Source: Sorangium cellulosum (GTDB lineage Bacteria; Myxococcota_A; Polyangia; Polyangiales; Polyangiaceae). Taken from it: a stretch of DNA of 64,000 nt. The first letter of the stretch is position 1; each line of letters begins with the position of its first letter. The notes beneath the pieces are model-generated. The model saw only the letters and a program-made list of their open reading frames with translations. It made no database searches and was not told where the DNA came from. The stretch lies in assembly GCF_002950945.1 (NCBI RefSeq), contig NZ_CP012673.1, forward strand, positions 2,666,001 to 2,730,000. Reading direction: 5' to 3'. Made by a program: the position numbers and the translations under genes. Of the stretch, positions 29,426 through 38,508 are shown one piece after another.

Positions 29426-29972
29426 GCCCCCGGCGGCGAGATCGCGCCTCGTCCGGCGGGAGCTAGCGCGCCGGCCGCGCCGCGCGTCAGGCCCTTCGAG
29501 CCGCGCGCGGCGCGATGACATACGCCTTGCGCGCCAGCGCGTACCGGAGCCCGGCCAAGAGCGGCGCGGTGACCGTCGTGCAACGCACGTCCGGCGACAT
29601 GCGGCTCAATCCGCATCTGCATGTGGTCTTCCTCGACGGGGCTTATCACGAAGACGGCACCGAGCTCGCGTGGAACGAGCTCGGTCACCTGCGAACGCGG
29701 CGGCGAGCGCCGCGGGCGCCCGCCCGGAGCAGCGCTGTGAGGAGTGGAACCGGTATCTCGACACGTGGCTCGGTGGCGGGGATGGCTCCCTGTACACATC
29801 TGCCACACGGAAAGTGAAGCCGGCGTTGAACAGAGCCAGGCCGAGCGGGAACACACAACACGGCGCTCGACATCCGCACACGCGTCGACGCCGCCGGCGC
29901 CGTGGTCATTGCCACCGCAGACCTCGCGCCGTTAAGCCTTTGTCCGTTCCGGTGATTGCGAGGTTAACGAAG
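29426..29972. other. Intergenic stretch with transposase relic
   Basis: Contains the IS91-like fragment at 29548-29700 and, at its end, the GCGAGG leader of the S33 peptidase. I see no intact gene. Confidence 0.6.
29548..29700 (+). pseudogene. IS91-family (Y2/IS801-like) transposase fragment
   Basis: The reading GAVTVVQRTSGDMRLNPHLH followed by VVFLDGAYHEDG matches the conserved block of IS91-type transposases (typically G.VT.VQRFG..LNLN.H.H.L.LDGVY). The flanking residues lose similarity at once, so it is a short remnant. It lies right after the duplicated serine-hydrolase genes. Confidence 0.7.
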
Positions 29973-31646
29973 ATGATCACACAGACTGTCCTTCGGGTGG
30001 GGCTCCTCCCCGTGGTGCTCGGGTTCACGGCGTTCGCTGCGGGCTGCCCCGGCGGCGATGACCAGGCCAGCCCTGGCACGAACGGCGATGGAGCCTCGGG
30101 CGGCAGCTCGGCGGTCGAATGGGGAAGCTGCCCGGACGACTTCATCTCCGAGTGCGCCACGGTCGCCCTGCCGCTCGATCCATCGAAGCCTGACGGCGAG
30201 ACGCTGCCCGTCTTCGTGTCGCGCCACCTCGCGCCGGGCGGCGCGGCGAAGGCGCAGGTCTGGCTCCTGCAAGGCGGCCCCGGCGACTCCGGCAACATGT
30301 TCACGGGCTTCATCGAGCAGCTATGGGAGCGCGTGATGCCCGATGTGGACTGGTACGTGCTCGAGCACCGCGGCGTCGGGCTCTCGAGCCGCTTCGAATG
30401 CCCGGTCCAGGAGGACCCGAGCTCGGAGGACGGGGCGGAGATCAGCGCGAGCGAGTGGCCCGCCTGCATCCAGGCGTTGAAGGCGCAGTGGGGCGACGAT
30501 CTCGCGCACTTCACGACGTCAGCCGACGCCGACGATCTCGCGCGCCTCATCGATCGGACGCGCGAGCACGGCAAGAAGGTGATCCTCTACGGCGCCTCGT
30601 ACGGGACGGCGCGCGCGCTGCGTTTCTTGCAGAAATACCCCGAGGCGGTCGACGCCGTGATCCTCGACTCGATCGTATCGCCGGGCGCGCAGTACCTGTC
30701 CTTGTACGATACGCAGTTCGATCCCGTGATAAAGGACATGTCCGCGATCTGCGCCGCCGATCCGGTCTGCGGGGCGAAGCTCGGGCCCGATCCCTGGGCG
30801 AAGCTCGACGCGCTCTTCGGCAAGCTCACGAAGGGGCACTGCTCGGAGCTCGGCACCGACGTCGCGCTGTTCGCGTCGATCGCCCCGGCCTTCGCGCAGA
30901 TGCGCAGCCTGCGGACGCACCTCTTCCCGCTCGCTTACCGCATCGACCGCTGCGAGGCGGGCGACGTGCAGGTGGTCGGCCAGTACATGCAGGCGCTGCG
31001 CGGCTCCTCCTCGCAGGCCGACGGCGGCGAGCCGCGGGACTCGGACGTCCTGGGGAGGCACGTGGCCCTCTCCGAGCTGTGGGAGGAACCGGCCCCGACC
31101 TCGGCCGAGCTCCAGGCGCGCTGCGATGCGCAGCGCGCCTGCCCGGGGGCAGCGCTGGAGATCGGCCAGCTCTACGATGCCTGGCCGCGGTATCCGCACG
31201 ACCAGTTCTGGAACGAATGGCCGCGCTCCTCCGTGCCCATCCTGGCGATGAACGGCCAGCTCGACCCGCAGACGCCCATCGGCCTGGCGGAGCTTTCGGC
31301 CGACAGGCTGACCGCGCCCCACCAGACGTTCGTGGCGGTGCCCTGGAGCCCGCACGTGGTCACGTTCGAGTCCCCCGTGAAGACCGCCGATGCGGCGCCC
31401 TGCGGCACGCAGATGATGGCGAAGTTCATCGCGGATCCCGAGGCCCCTGTCGATACGGCGTGCCTCGACGACCTCGTGCCCGTCACGTGGGACGAGGATC
31501 CGGCGGTCGTGGAGGTGCTCTTCGGCACGAAGGACATGTGGGAGAATACGGCTTCGCCCGCCCCCGCGCCGAGGAACGTGGCGCCGGTCGACTGGGCGGC
31601 CGTCGCGCGCCTCGCGCGTGAAAGGAGCCTCCGCGTCGAGCGCTGA
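29973..31646 (+). CDS. S33-family (tripeptidyl aminopeptidase-like) alpha/beta hydrolase lipoprotein
   Basis: 557 residues from ATG 29973 (GCGAGG upstream). Signal ends in TAFAAGC, lipid Cys25, followed by a short Ser/Gly linker. Alpha/beta-hydrolase features: oxyanion loop LQGGPGDSG at 99-107, EHRGVGLSS, nucleophile elbow GASYG at 207-211 (Ser209), acid in NGQLDPQTP, and probable His in SPHVV. The long cap and the C-terminal TAP-like segment fit SlpD/Tap-type extracellular aminopeptidases. It should release N-terminal peptides from proteins outside the cell, consistent with a predatory or saprophytic life. Confidence 0.88.
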   Translation: MITQTVLRVGLLPVVLGFTAFAAGCPGGDDQASPGTNGDGASGGSSAVEWGSCPDDFISECATVALPLDPSKPDGETLPVFVSRHLAPGGAAKAQVWLLQGGPGDSGNMFTGFIEQLWERVMPDVDWYVLEHRGVGLSSRFECPVQEDPSSEDGAEISASEWPACIQALKAQWGDDLAHFTTSADADDLARLIDRTREHGKKVILYGASYGTARALRFLQKYPEAVDAVILDSIVSPGAQYLSLYDTQFDPVIKDMSAICAADPVCGAKLGPDPWAKLDALFGKLTKGHCSELGTDVALFASIAPAFAQMRSLRTHLFPLAYRIDRCEAGDVQVVGQYMQALRGSSSQADGGEPRDSDVLGRHVALSELWEEPAPTSAELQARCDAQRACPGAALEIGQLYDAWPRYPHDQFWNEWPRSSVPILAMNGQLDPQTPIGLAELSADRLTAPHQTFVAVPWSPHVVTFESPVKTADAAPCGTQMMAKFIADPEAPVDTACLDDLVPVTWDEDPAVVEVLFGTKDMWENTASPAPAPRNVAPVDWAAVARLARERSLRVER

Positions 31647-31748
31647 CCCGTACATCGCTCGAGCCGGGGCCGCCTCGTGCGGGAAGCGCCGCGGTGTGTG
31701 GGGGGGGCCGCCGAGGTCGGCCCGTTGATCGGCCGCGGGCCGTTTGGT

Positions 31749-32390
31749 ATGGTCCCCGACGTGATCGCAGGCGGGACATCGTTCGAGTCGGCCGCAGCCG
31801 AGCTGATCGAGCTGTCCCGCTGGTGCTGCGAGCGGGGCTGGACGCCGGCCACGAGCGGCAACTTCTCCGTCCGGCTCGGCGAGGGCGCCCTCGCGATCAC
31901 GGCGTCCGGGCGGCCGAAGGGCGCGCTCGGCGTGTCGGACATCGTGGTCGTCGATCTCGACGGTCGCCTGACCGGGCCGGCCGCGGGCCGCCCGTCGGCC
32001 GAGACGCTGCTGCACTGCCAGCTCTACCGGCGCCACCGCGGCGTCGGCGCGGTCGCGCACACCCACTCGCGGGCCGCGACCGTGCTCTCGCGCCGGCACG
32101 CGAAGGACGGCGCCCTGACCCTCGCGGACTACGAGCTGGCCAAGGCGCTCTCCGGGGTGGCGACGCACGAGGGCACGGTGCTGCTGCCCGTCTTCGCCAA
32201 CACGCAGGACATCGCGCGGCTGGCGGAGGAGGTGGATGCGTTCATGGCCACGCGCCCGCCGGTGCACGGCTACCTCATCGCCGGCCACGGGCTCTACACG
32301 TGGGGGGCGGACGTCGCGGATGCGCGCCGTCATGTCGAGGCGCTCGAGTTCATGCTCGACTGCGCGGTGCTGGAAGGGAGGATCTCATGA
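31749..32390 (+). CDS. mtnB: Methylthioribulose-1-phosphate dehydratase
   Basis: 213 residues from ATG 31749, giving the usual family length; an upstream in-frame GTG at 31677 would add 24 unusual residues. Class II aldolase fold: [20 protein letters not shown], then the zinc ligands in HTHSRAA and the late His in HGLYTWG. It converts methylthioribulose-1-phosphate to the diketo phosphate in methionine salvage. Its TGA overlaps the start of mtnD (ATGA), so the next two steps of the pathway are translated from the same message. Confidence 0.9.
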   Translation: MVPDVIAGGTSFESAAAELIELSRWCCERGWTPATSGNFSVRLGEGALAITASGRPKGALGVSDIVVVDLDGRLTGPAAGRPSAETLLHCQLYRRHRGVGAVAHTHSRAATVLSRRHAKDGALTLADYELAKALSGVATHEGTVLLPVFANTQDIARLAEEVDAFMATRPPVHGYLIAGHGLYTWGADVADARRHVEALEFMLDCAVLEGRIS

Positions 32391-32929
32391 GCGTGCTTCG
32401 GGTCTATCGAGATAACGATCCGACGAAGGCCGAGGAGTACACCACGTTGGAGGACATCGCCCGCGTGGCGGCCGGGGCGAAGATCCGCTTCGAGCGCTGG
32501 TCCGCCGAGCGCCCGCTCGCCGCCGGCACGCCGGCGGCGGAGGTGCTCGAGGTGTACGCCGGTCCGGTGAAGCAGCTCTCCGAGGCATGCGGGTTCGTCA
32601 CGGCCGACGTGATCTCGGTCTCGCCGAGCACCCCGAACCACCCGGAGATCCGGCGGAAGTTCCTGGACGAGCACGTCCACTCCGAGGACGAGGCGCGCTT
32701 CTTCGTCGAGGGCCGTGGGCTGTTCTGCATCCACCACGGCGAGCGCGTGCTCTCGTTCCTGGTCGAGAAGGGCGATCTCATCAGCGTACCGGCCGGGACG
32801 CGGCACTGGTTCGACATGGGGCCGACCCCCTCGTTCACGTGCATCCGGTGGTTCTCGGACCCGAAAGGCTGGGTCGCCGAGCACACCGGGTCGGACATCG
32901 CGTCGCGTTTCCCTCGCCTCGAGGCGTGA
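32387..32929 (+). CDS. mtnD: Acireductone dioxygenase
   Basis: 180 residues, cupin fold. Metal ligands are all visible: His96 and His98 in EHVHSEDE, Glu102, and His140 in GTRHWFDMG. The preceding GGGAGG lies within the end of mtnB. With iron the enzyme forms the keto acid precursor of methionine; with nickel it takes the off-pathway route, and the metal cannot be told from sequence. Three bases separate it from mtnC. Confidence 0.93.
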   Translation: MSVLRVYRDNDPTKAEEYTTLEDIARVAAGAKIRFERWSAERPLAAGTPAAEVLEVYAGPVKQLSEACGFVTADVISVSPSTPNHPEIRRKFLDEHVHSEDEARFFVEGRGLFCIHHGERVLSFLVEKGDLISVPAGTRHWFDMGPTPSFTCIRWFSDPKGWVAEHTGSDIASRFPRLEA

Positions 32930-32931
32930 CC

Positions 32932-33666
32932 ATGGCGGCGCCCTCCGCGCGCGCGGTGGTGGTCGACGTCGAGGGGACCACCACCGACATACGCTTCGTC
33001 CACGACACGTTGTTCCCTGTGGCGCGGCGCGATCTCCCCGCCTACGTGGCCGCTCACCCCGGCAGCCCCGAGGTCGAGGCGGCCCGGGGCGCCGTCGCGC
33101 GGGAGCGGGGGCTCCCCGCGGAGGCCGTCGGCGAGGGCGAGCTCACCGCCGCGCTGCTCGCGTGGATCGACGCGGATCGCAAGGAGACGACGCTCAAGGC
33201 GCTCCAGGGGAAGATCTGGCGCAGCGCCTATGAATCGGGGGGCCTCCGGAGCCACGTGTATCCCGACGTGGAGCCCGCGCTGCGCAGGTGGCGGGATCTC
33301 GGGGTGACGCTCGCGGTGTTCAGCTCCGGATCGGTCGAGGCGCAACAGCTGCTCTTCCGGCACACGCCGTCCGGCGACCTGACCGGCCTGTTCGCGGCGT
33401 ACTTCGACACGACGACCGGCCCCAAGCGGGAGCCGGCCGCTTACCAGCGGATCGCGGCGGCGCTCGGCCTGCCTCCCGGAGAGGTGCTGTTCCTGTCCGA
33501 CGTCGTGGCCGAGCTCGACGCCGCCGCGGCCGCCGGCATGCGCACGGTCCAGCTGCTCCGGCCGGGGACGGCGCCCGAGGCGGGGAGCCGCCACGCGGCG
33601 GCGGAGCGCTTCGACCAGATCGCGCTCCAGCCTGCCGGGCTCGCCGGCGCAGGGAGCGCCGACTAA
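32932..33666 (+). CDS. mtnC: Enolase-phosphatase E1 (acireductone synthase)
   Basis: 244 residues. HAD-superfamily motifs: the MtnC-type DVEGTTTDI (Asp12, Glu14), VFSSGSVEAQQLLF as motif II, and LFLSDVVAELDAA as motif IV with the GPKREPAAY lysine block. It enolises and dephosphorylates the diketo phosphate to acireductone, the substrate of MtnD. The genes for the nucleosidase, kinase/phosphorylase, isomerase and final transaminase are not in this window. Confidence 0.93.
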   Translation: MAAPSARAVVVDVEGTTTDIRFVHDTLFPVARRDLPAYVAAHPGSPEVEAARGAVARERGLPAEAVGEGELTAALLAWIDADRKETTLKALQGKIWRSAYESGGLRSHVYPDVEPALRRWRDLGVTLAVFSSGSVEAQQLLFRHTPSGDLTGLFAAYFDTTTGPKREPAAYQRIAAALGLPPGEVLFLSDVVAELDAAAAAGMRTVQLLRPGTAPEAGSRHAAAERFDQIALQPAGLAGAGSAD

Positions 33667-34096
33667 CTTCCGAGCGTCGCAACTCCGGCCGGGGATCCCG
33701 AGAGATTTTCGCGCAAGGGCGCCAAGACGCAGAGGCACGTGAGCGTCTCTTCGAGGCGGCTATCCAGGCCTTCCAGCTGCTTTCAAGAATGTGGTGCGCA
33801 TTTCTTCTGAAGCATTTTTTCTGAAGGAGAAGCGCCCTCGTCGGCATTCAACCTGGCAACTGGCCTCCGAGCTCCTCCGGGTTGCAAGAATAGATAATTA
33901 CACCCGGTCCCCTCGGATGCTCCGGGCTGCCGAGATGCTCGGCTGTCGGCAGGTCTAGATACGAACGGCCGATGATCGCTGGCCGGGGCTCGCGTGTGCT
34001 GCGCTCGCAGGGGCCCATGGGGGGCGTTGTTCGCGCCTGTGTCTCTGCTTTTCGCCATCGGGCGGTCATCCATCTCAGATTGACGAGGGTCCACCT
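33667..34096. other. Intergenic region before the two-protease gene
   Basis: Contains a single CGCCAAGACGCAGAGGCACG unit recalling the repeat at 1072-1148, and an AT-richer patch near 33800-33910. The GAGGG ribosome site of the protease fusion is at its right end. I see no gene. Confidence 0.55.
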
Positions 34097-36484
34097 ATGC
34101 ACATGGAACACCGTACAAGGACGTATCGACACCGCGGCATGGCGATGGCGTCGCTCCTCGGCATGGCCACGTTGACCGCCTTCGCCTGCTCCGACGCTCC
34201 GGGTCCTGCTCCGGTCCAGCCGGGCTCCGGAGGTTCGGCCCCGCCGCCCTTGACGACGGCGGCGCCGCTCCCGACCTCGGAGACGCCGCCGGAGGGCGCG
34301 GGGGCGCCGCCGGCGGAGGCGGAGCTGGTCTCCGGGCAGGACCCGGCGAACACCTACCTCCGGGCCATCGGCTCCCTGGGAAGGAGCACGCGATGCACCG
34401 GCTCGTTCATCAAGACCAGCGAGAACGCCGACGCGCCCGCCTACGTGCTCACCGCCGGCCACTGCGCCAAGAACCCCTACGAAGTGTCGATGTACTTCGG
34501 CGTGGGCGTCGACGAGCTCCCCGAGAGCACCCTGAGCTTCTACTTCAACTTTTTCAGTGATGTCCCCGAAGCAGAGCAGGTCCGCGCGGAGGGGCTCCGG
34601 ATCGCGTACGTCACGATGAAGGGCGCCGACGTGGCGCTCATCGAGCTCGACCACACCATCGGCGAGCTCCAGGCGCTCGGCATCGAGCCGCTGCCGCTGG
34701 CAGGCGCGGCCCCGGCCGCGGGAGCGCCGATCGAGCTCGCCGGGGTGCCGGTGGAGCACGACGGAGGCGCGTACGCGCAGCAGTACGTGCGTCGCGCCAG
34801 GTGCGCGGAGGGCGACAGGAGACCCGACGTGGTGGAGCACACCTGGTACTGGCACGACATGCACGTGAACGAGTGCCAGGGGATGGGGCCCGGCGCCTCG
34901 GGGGGCCCGGCGCTCGACCAGCTCGGGAGGGTCTTCGGGGTCTTCAACAGCCATTTCACGACCCTCCAGCCGCTGGACACCTGCTATGTGAACTACCCTT
35001 GCGAGGTCGGCGACGGCCAGCCCGAGCGCGGCGTCGAGGGCGCCAGCTACGTGGTGGACGCCACGACGGTCGCCGCGTGCTTCGACGCCGAGGGGCGCTT
35101 CGATCTGACGAGCGCTGGCTGCACGCTGGCTCCCGGGCTCACCGCTTCCTTGCCCGAGCCACCGTCGCGCATCGACACGCCGACCCAGGGCGATCCTCCC
35201 GAGCCGAGCACCTGGGGCGTCAGCCTCTCGCCCGCGTCGCATACCCACTACCGCTACAAGGTGGGCCCGGTGCAGAGCGTCGACTGCCGCTCCGCGGAGG
35301 GCTACTCGGACCCGATCGGGATCGAGGACGACCGGATCGCCACGCTCGCGGTGCCCGCGGAGGAGGGCCTGTACGCCATGTGCATCCTGACCGGCTCGGT
35401 GGACGCCTACGGCGCGACGTGGCAGCCGACAGAGCACCCCACGGTGATCGTCAAGAAGGTCCGCGAGGTCGACGAGGTGGCGTCAGGGCCGGACGCGATC
35501 GACGTCACGACCGAGCAGGTGTTCGACATCGCGCACCGCGCGGTGGAGATCTACCAGGGTCACGCGGCGGCGCATGACGCTCGATTCCTCGTGAACTACG
35601 GCACCGCGTTCAACACCCTGATCGACATCCAGGCCGATCGCGACTGGCAGATCAACCTGGGCGTCACGCTCCGCAAGCAGGGCCTGACGCCGCCCGACAT
35701 CGTCGCGTTCATCACGTGCCATGAGATGGGCCACGCGCTCGGGGGGTTCCCCTTCAAGCGTGGACCCGCCCAGACGGCGCAGGTCGAGGGCCTCGCGACG
35801 GGGCAGTACGGGACGGTGAGCAGCGCGGAAGGCCAGTCGGATTACTTCGCGTCCAAGGAATGTCTGCCGCGCGTCTGGGCTGCCGATCTCGAGGTGAACG
35901 CGATGTTCCGCGCCACGGTGAGCGAGTACGCGAAGACGCGCTGCGACGCGGCGTGGGAGGACGTCGACGCGCAGAACCTGTGTTACCGGATCGCCGCGGT
36001 CGCCGAGGGCTTCGGGATCTGGAGGCGCGGCTCCGACCCCGGTGAATCGACCATTCCTGTTCCCCGCCTGGACACGCCGAGCACCATCGAGGTTCCGGGG
36101 ACGAACGCCGACAACCCGCCCGGCCAGTGCAGGGTGGACACCATCTTCCAGGGAGCGCTCTGCGGGACGAAGTTCCGCGGCACGGACATCCCCGGTCTCA
36201 TTCCGCCGTACGAGCAGGTGCTGACGTTGAGCCCCGAGGTGGAGGCGGCCGCGGCGCCCGACTCGTGCACGGAGGGGCCGGGATCGCGCCCCCGCTGCTG
36301 GTTCGCGCCGAACGCCACGGCGGCCGACTGCACGGGCATCCCGCCGACCGGGAAGTGCGACGTGGTCGATGGGCAGTCGGCGCAGGTGTTCTGCGACGAC
36401 GAGAACGGCATTCAAGTGACCATTTGCGAGCCAGGTGCGCCCTGCACGGTGGATGAAGACGGCTGGGCGTTCTGCACCCCGTAG
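34097..36484 (+). CDS. Lipoprotein fusing a trypsin-like serine protease and an HExxH metalloprotease
   Basis: 795 residues. Signal ends in LTAFAC, lipid Cys31, then a Pro/Ala-rich linker. Residues about 75-335 form a trypsin-like (S1) domain with the full triad: His122 in LTAGHC, Asp178 in GADVALIEL, Ser268 in GPGASGGP. After a beta-rich middle region (about 365-455) comes a zincin domain: HEMGHALGG with HEMGH at 542-546, and EGQSDYFASKECL at 578-590 likely giving the third zinc ligand (Glu). The C-terminal 120 residues are Cys-rich (about ten Cys). The protein should be a surface protease; both active sites look intact. It stands alone between intergenic regions. Which domain acts on which is unknown. 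Confidence 0.85.
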   Translation: MHMEHRTRTYRHRGMAMASLLGMATLTAFACSDAPGPAPVQPGSGGSAPPPLTTAAPLPTSETPPEGAGAPPAEAELVSGQDPANTYLRAIGSLGRSTRCTGSFIKTSENADAPAYVLTAGHCAKNPYEVSMYFGVGVDELPESTLSFYFNFFSDVPEAEQVRAEGLRIAYVTMKGADVALIELDHTIGELQALGIEPLPLAGAAPAAGAPIELAGVPVEHDGGAYAQQYVRRARCAEGDRRPDVVEHTWYWHDMHVNECQGMGPGASGGPALDQLGRVFGVFNSHFTTLQPLDTCYVNYPCEVGDGQPERGVEGASYVVDATTVAACFDAEGRFDLTSAGCTLAPGLTASLPEPPSRIDTPTQGDPPEPSTWGVSLSPASHTHYRYKVGPVQSVDCRSAEGYSDPIGIEDDRIATLAVPAEEGLYAMCILTGSVDAYGATWQPTEHPTVIVKKVREVDEVASGPDAIDVTTEQVFDIAHRAVEIYQGHAAAHDARFLVNYGTAFNTLIDIQADRDWQINLGVTLRKQGLTPPDIVAFITCHEMGHALGGFPFKRGPAQTAQVEGLATGQYGTVSSAEGQSDYFASKECLPRVWAADLEVNAMFRATVSEYAKTRCDAAWEDVDAQNLCYRIAAVAEGFGIWRRGSDPGESTIPVPRLDTPSTIEVPGTNADNPPGQCRVDTIFQGALCGTKFRGTDIPGLIPPYEQVLTLSPEVEAAAAPDSCTEGPGSRPRCWFAPNATAADCTGIPPTGKCDVVDGQSAQVFCDDENGIQVTICEPGAPCTVDEDGWAFCTP

Positions 36485-36669
36485 CCAGCGCCGCCTTTCC
36501 CCGTATCCTGTATTCCGTATCCCTTATTCCGAATTCCGCCGCCTGAGCTCGTCCCTGGGGGCGCCGGAGGGAGGGGCGCGTCGCCACCTCCCTCCCAGGG
36601 GGCCTGCCGTCCCTGGGGCGGGGCGGGCCTCTGCGTGCCGCCCTGGGGCGGAGATGCGGAGGCGATCCA
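36485..36669. other. Short intergenic region with ATTCCG repeats
   Basis: GTATCCTGTATTCCGTATCCCTTATTCCGAATTCCG at 36500-36540 contains four near-repeats of (G/A)T(A/T)TTCC(G). The region separates convergent genes; no clear terminator stem is visible. Confidence 0.5.
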
Positions 36670-38508
36670 TCACAAGAAGCCGGAGCCGATCCACAAGCCG
36701 GGCTCGTACGCCAGCAGGGCATGCACGTCGTTCGATCCGAGCGCGAGGAAGCTCGCCGGAGAGAGCCCGACGAACAGGTGCGAGCCGATCGGGAACTGGA
36801 TCCCCCACGCGAAGCGAATGCCGAAGGCGCCGACGCTCTCGAAATAGGGGGAGTCGAAGGAGATGCGGTAATAGCCCGGGGTGATCCCGACCGACATCTC
36901 GACGTGCGGGCCCACCGGCATCATGAGCCGGAGCGGCACGCCAGCCGCAATCTGGTGGACGTCGGGCGTGGAGAGGCTCCGGAGCTCGACGCCGATCTCG
37001 AAGCGACGTGTATCGCTCACGCGGAGGCGCGCCACGGCGTCGAGATCCACGGACATGCCGTCCTTGACCGCGAAGCGCGCGGGGACGAAGTAACCGGAAA
37101 TCCCCAATGAAATTGCCAGCTTGCGCGCGTTGGCCTCCACCTGATGGTTCGGCCCGGGCTTCGCGGCGGCGGCCTCCGGAGGTGCATCCGGCGTGTGGTC
37201 GGGCGGCTGCGCGGCGGCCGCGGGCGCGGGAGGCGCACCCGGCGTGTGGCCGGGCGGCTGTGCGGCGGCCGCGGGCGCGGGAGGGTAGGGGTACGGCCAT
37301 GCTCCTGCCGGAGGCGGCGCATGGGGATAGGGCGGCGGGTATCCTCCCGCCGGGGGCGGCGGGTAGGGGTAGGGCGCGGGGTGCCCTGCCGCTGGCGGCG
37401 GCGCGTACGGGTAGGGGTAGGGCGCGGGGTATCCTCCCGCCGGCGGCGGCGCGTACGGGTAGGGGGCGGGATATCCTCCCGGCGGCGGCGGATAAGGGTA
37501 GGGCGCACGCGCCGGCGGCGGCGCTGGCGCAGGCGCCGCGCTCGCGCCAGCGGGCGGGGCCGGCGCTGGCGGAGCTGCCTCGGGCGCCGCCGGGCGCGCC
37601 GGCTGGGCCGCGGCCTCGCCGGCGACGAGGCCCAGGGAGGCGGCGAGGCCCAGGGAGAAGAGCGACAGCAGCGCAGGGGCCGCGGCGGCCGCGCGGCGCG
37701 CGCCGCCAGCCCGGCGCGCGCGCACGACGGCCGCCGCGAGCCCGAGCAGGAGCGCCAGCGAGACGAGCTGGGCGGTGCTGAGCCCCCCGTACACGCCGCG
37801 CCCGGCGTCGCCGCGGAGCAGCTCGATGAGGAACCGGCCCGCGGCGTAGAGCCCGAGCCACGTCCCGAACGCGCGGCCGTCGCGGTGCCCCCGGGCGAGC
37901 CAGAGGGCGGCGACCGCGCTCGCCAGCGCGCCGAGCGCCGCCTCGTAGAGCTGCGTGGGGTGCACGGGCAGGCTCGGCGCGCCGAGGGGCACCCAGCCGG
38001 CCGCGGCGTGGTCCACGGCCGCGGGGCTGCCGGCGGGGAAACGCACGCCCAGCGCGCCCGCCGTGACGCGGCCGTAATCGCACCCCGCGAGGAAACACCC
38101 GGTGCGGACGCAGGCGTACGTGATCCCGAGGCCCGGCACGAGCCGGTCGAGGAACGGGCGCACGGCCGCGCCGCGCCGGAGCAGGACCAGGCCGGCGACG
38201 ACGACGCCCGCGAGCAGGCCGCCATACGCGGCGCGGCCGGCGTGCAGCACGGGGCCCCACGAGCCCCGCGCGAGCGCCTCGGGCGCGGCGCGCAGCGCCT
38301 CGAAGGCATACCCGCCGAGGAGCGCCGCGACGTAGCCCGAGAGCAGCGCGCGGCCCTCGACGGCGACGTCGCCCCCGTCGCGGCGCACGAGCCGGAAGAA
38401 CGCCGCCGCCCCGAGCAGCCCCGCGACGGCGACCATCACCGCGTAGGTCGGCGAGAGCCACGGCGGCAGGCCGTGGCGCTCCAGCCAGAGCATCACCGCC
38501 CCGCTCAC
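36670..38508 (-). CDS. Lgt-like diacylglyceryl transferase fused to Pro-rich linker and outer-membrane barrel
   Basis: 612 residues from GTG 38508, overlapping the stop of the Cys-rich gene (GTGA); the alternative ATG is 38493. Residues 1-265 form a multi-pass Lgt-family membrane enzyme with VRTGCFLAGCDYGR at 134-147 and HPTQLYEA at 183-190. A basic stretch (263-272) is followed by a classical signal-peptide-like segment (277-301, ending GEAAAQ), a 150-residue Pro/Tyr/Ala linker (PAPYPYAPPPAGGY units), and from 460 a barrel-like domain ending in GLWIGSGFL. The single open frame has no stop between the parts. Lgt topology puts residue 265 in the cytoplasm, so an internal signal peptide could export the barrel and free it by cleavage. 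Confidence 0.8.
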   Translation of the reverse strand: MSGAVMLWLERHGLPPWLSPTYAVMVAVAGLLGAAAFFRLVRRDGGDVAVEGRALLSGYVAALLGGYAFEALRAAPEALARGSWGPVLHAGRAAYGGLLAGVVVAGLVLLRRGAAVRPFLDRLVPGLGITYACVRTGCFLAGCDYGRVTAGALGVRFPAGSPAAVDHAAAGWVPLGAPSLPVHPTQLYEAALGALASAVAALWLARGHRDGRAFGTWLGLYAAGRFLIELLRGDAGRGVYGGLSTAQLVSLALLLGLAAAVVRARRAGGARRAAAAAPALLSLFSLGLAASLGLVAGEAAAQPARPAAPEAAPPAPAPPAGASAAPAPAPPPARAPYPYPPPPGGYPAPYPYAPPPAGGYPAPYPYPYAPPPAAGHPAPYPYPPPPAGGYPPPYPHAPPPAGAWPYPYPPAPAAAAQPPGHTPGAPPAPAAAAQPPDHTPDAPPEAAAAKPGPNHQVEANARKLAISLGISGYFVPARFAVKDGMSVDLDAVARLRVSDTRRFEIGVELRSLSTPDVHQIAAGVPLRLMMPVGPHVEMSVGITPGYYRISFDSPYFESVGAFGIRFAWGIQFPIGSHLFVGLSPASFLALGSNDVHALLAYEPGLWIGSGFL

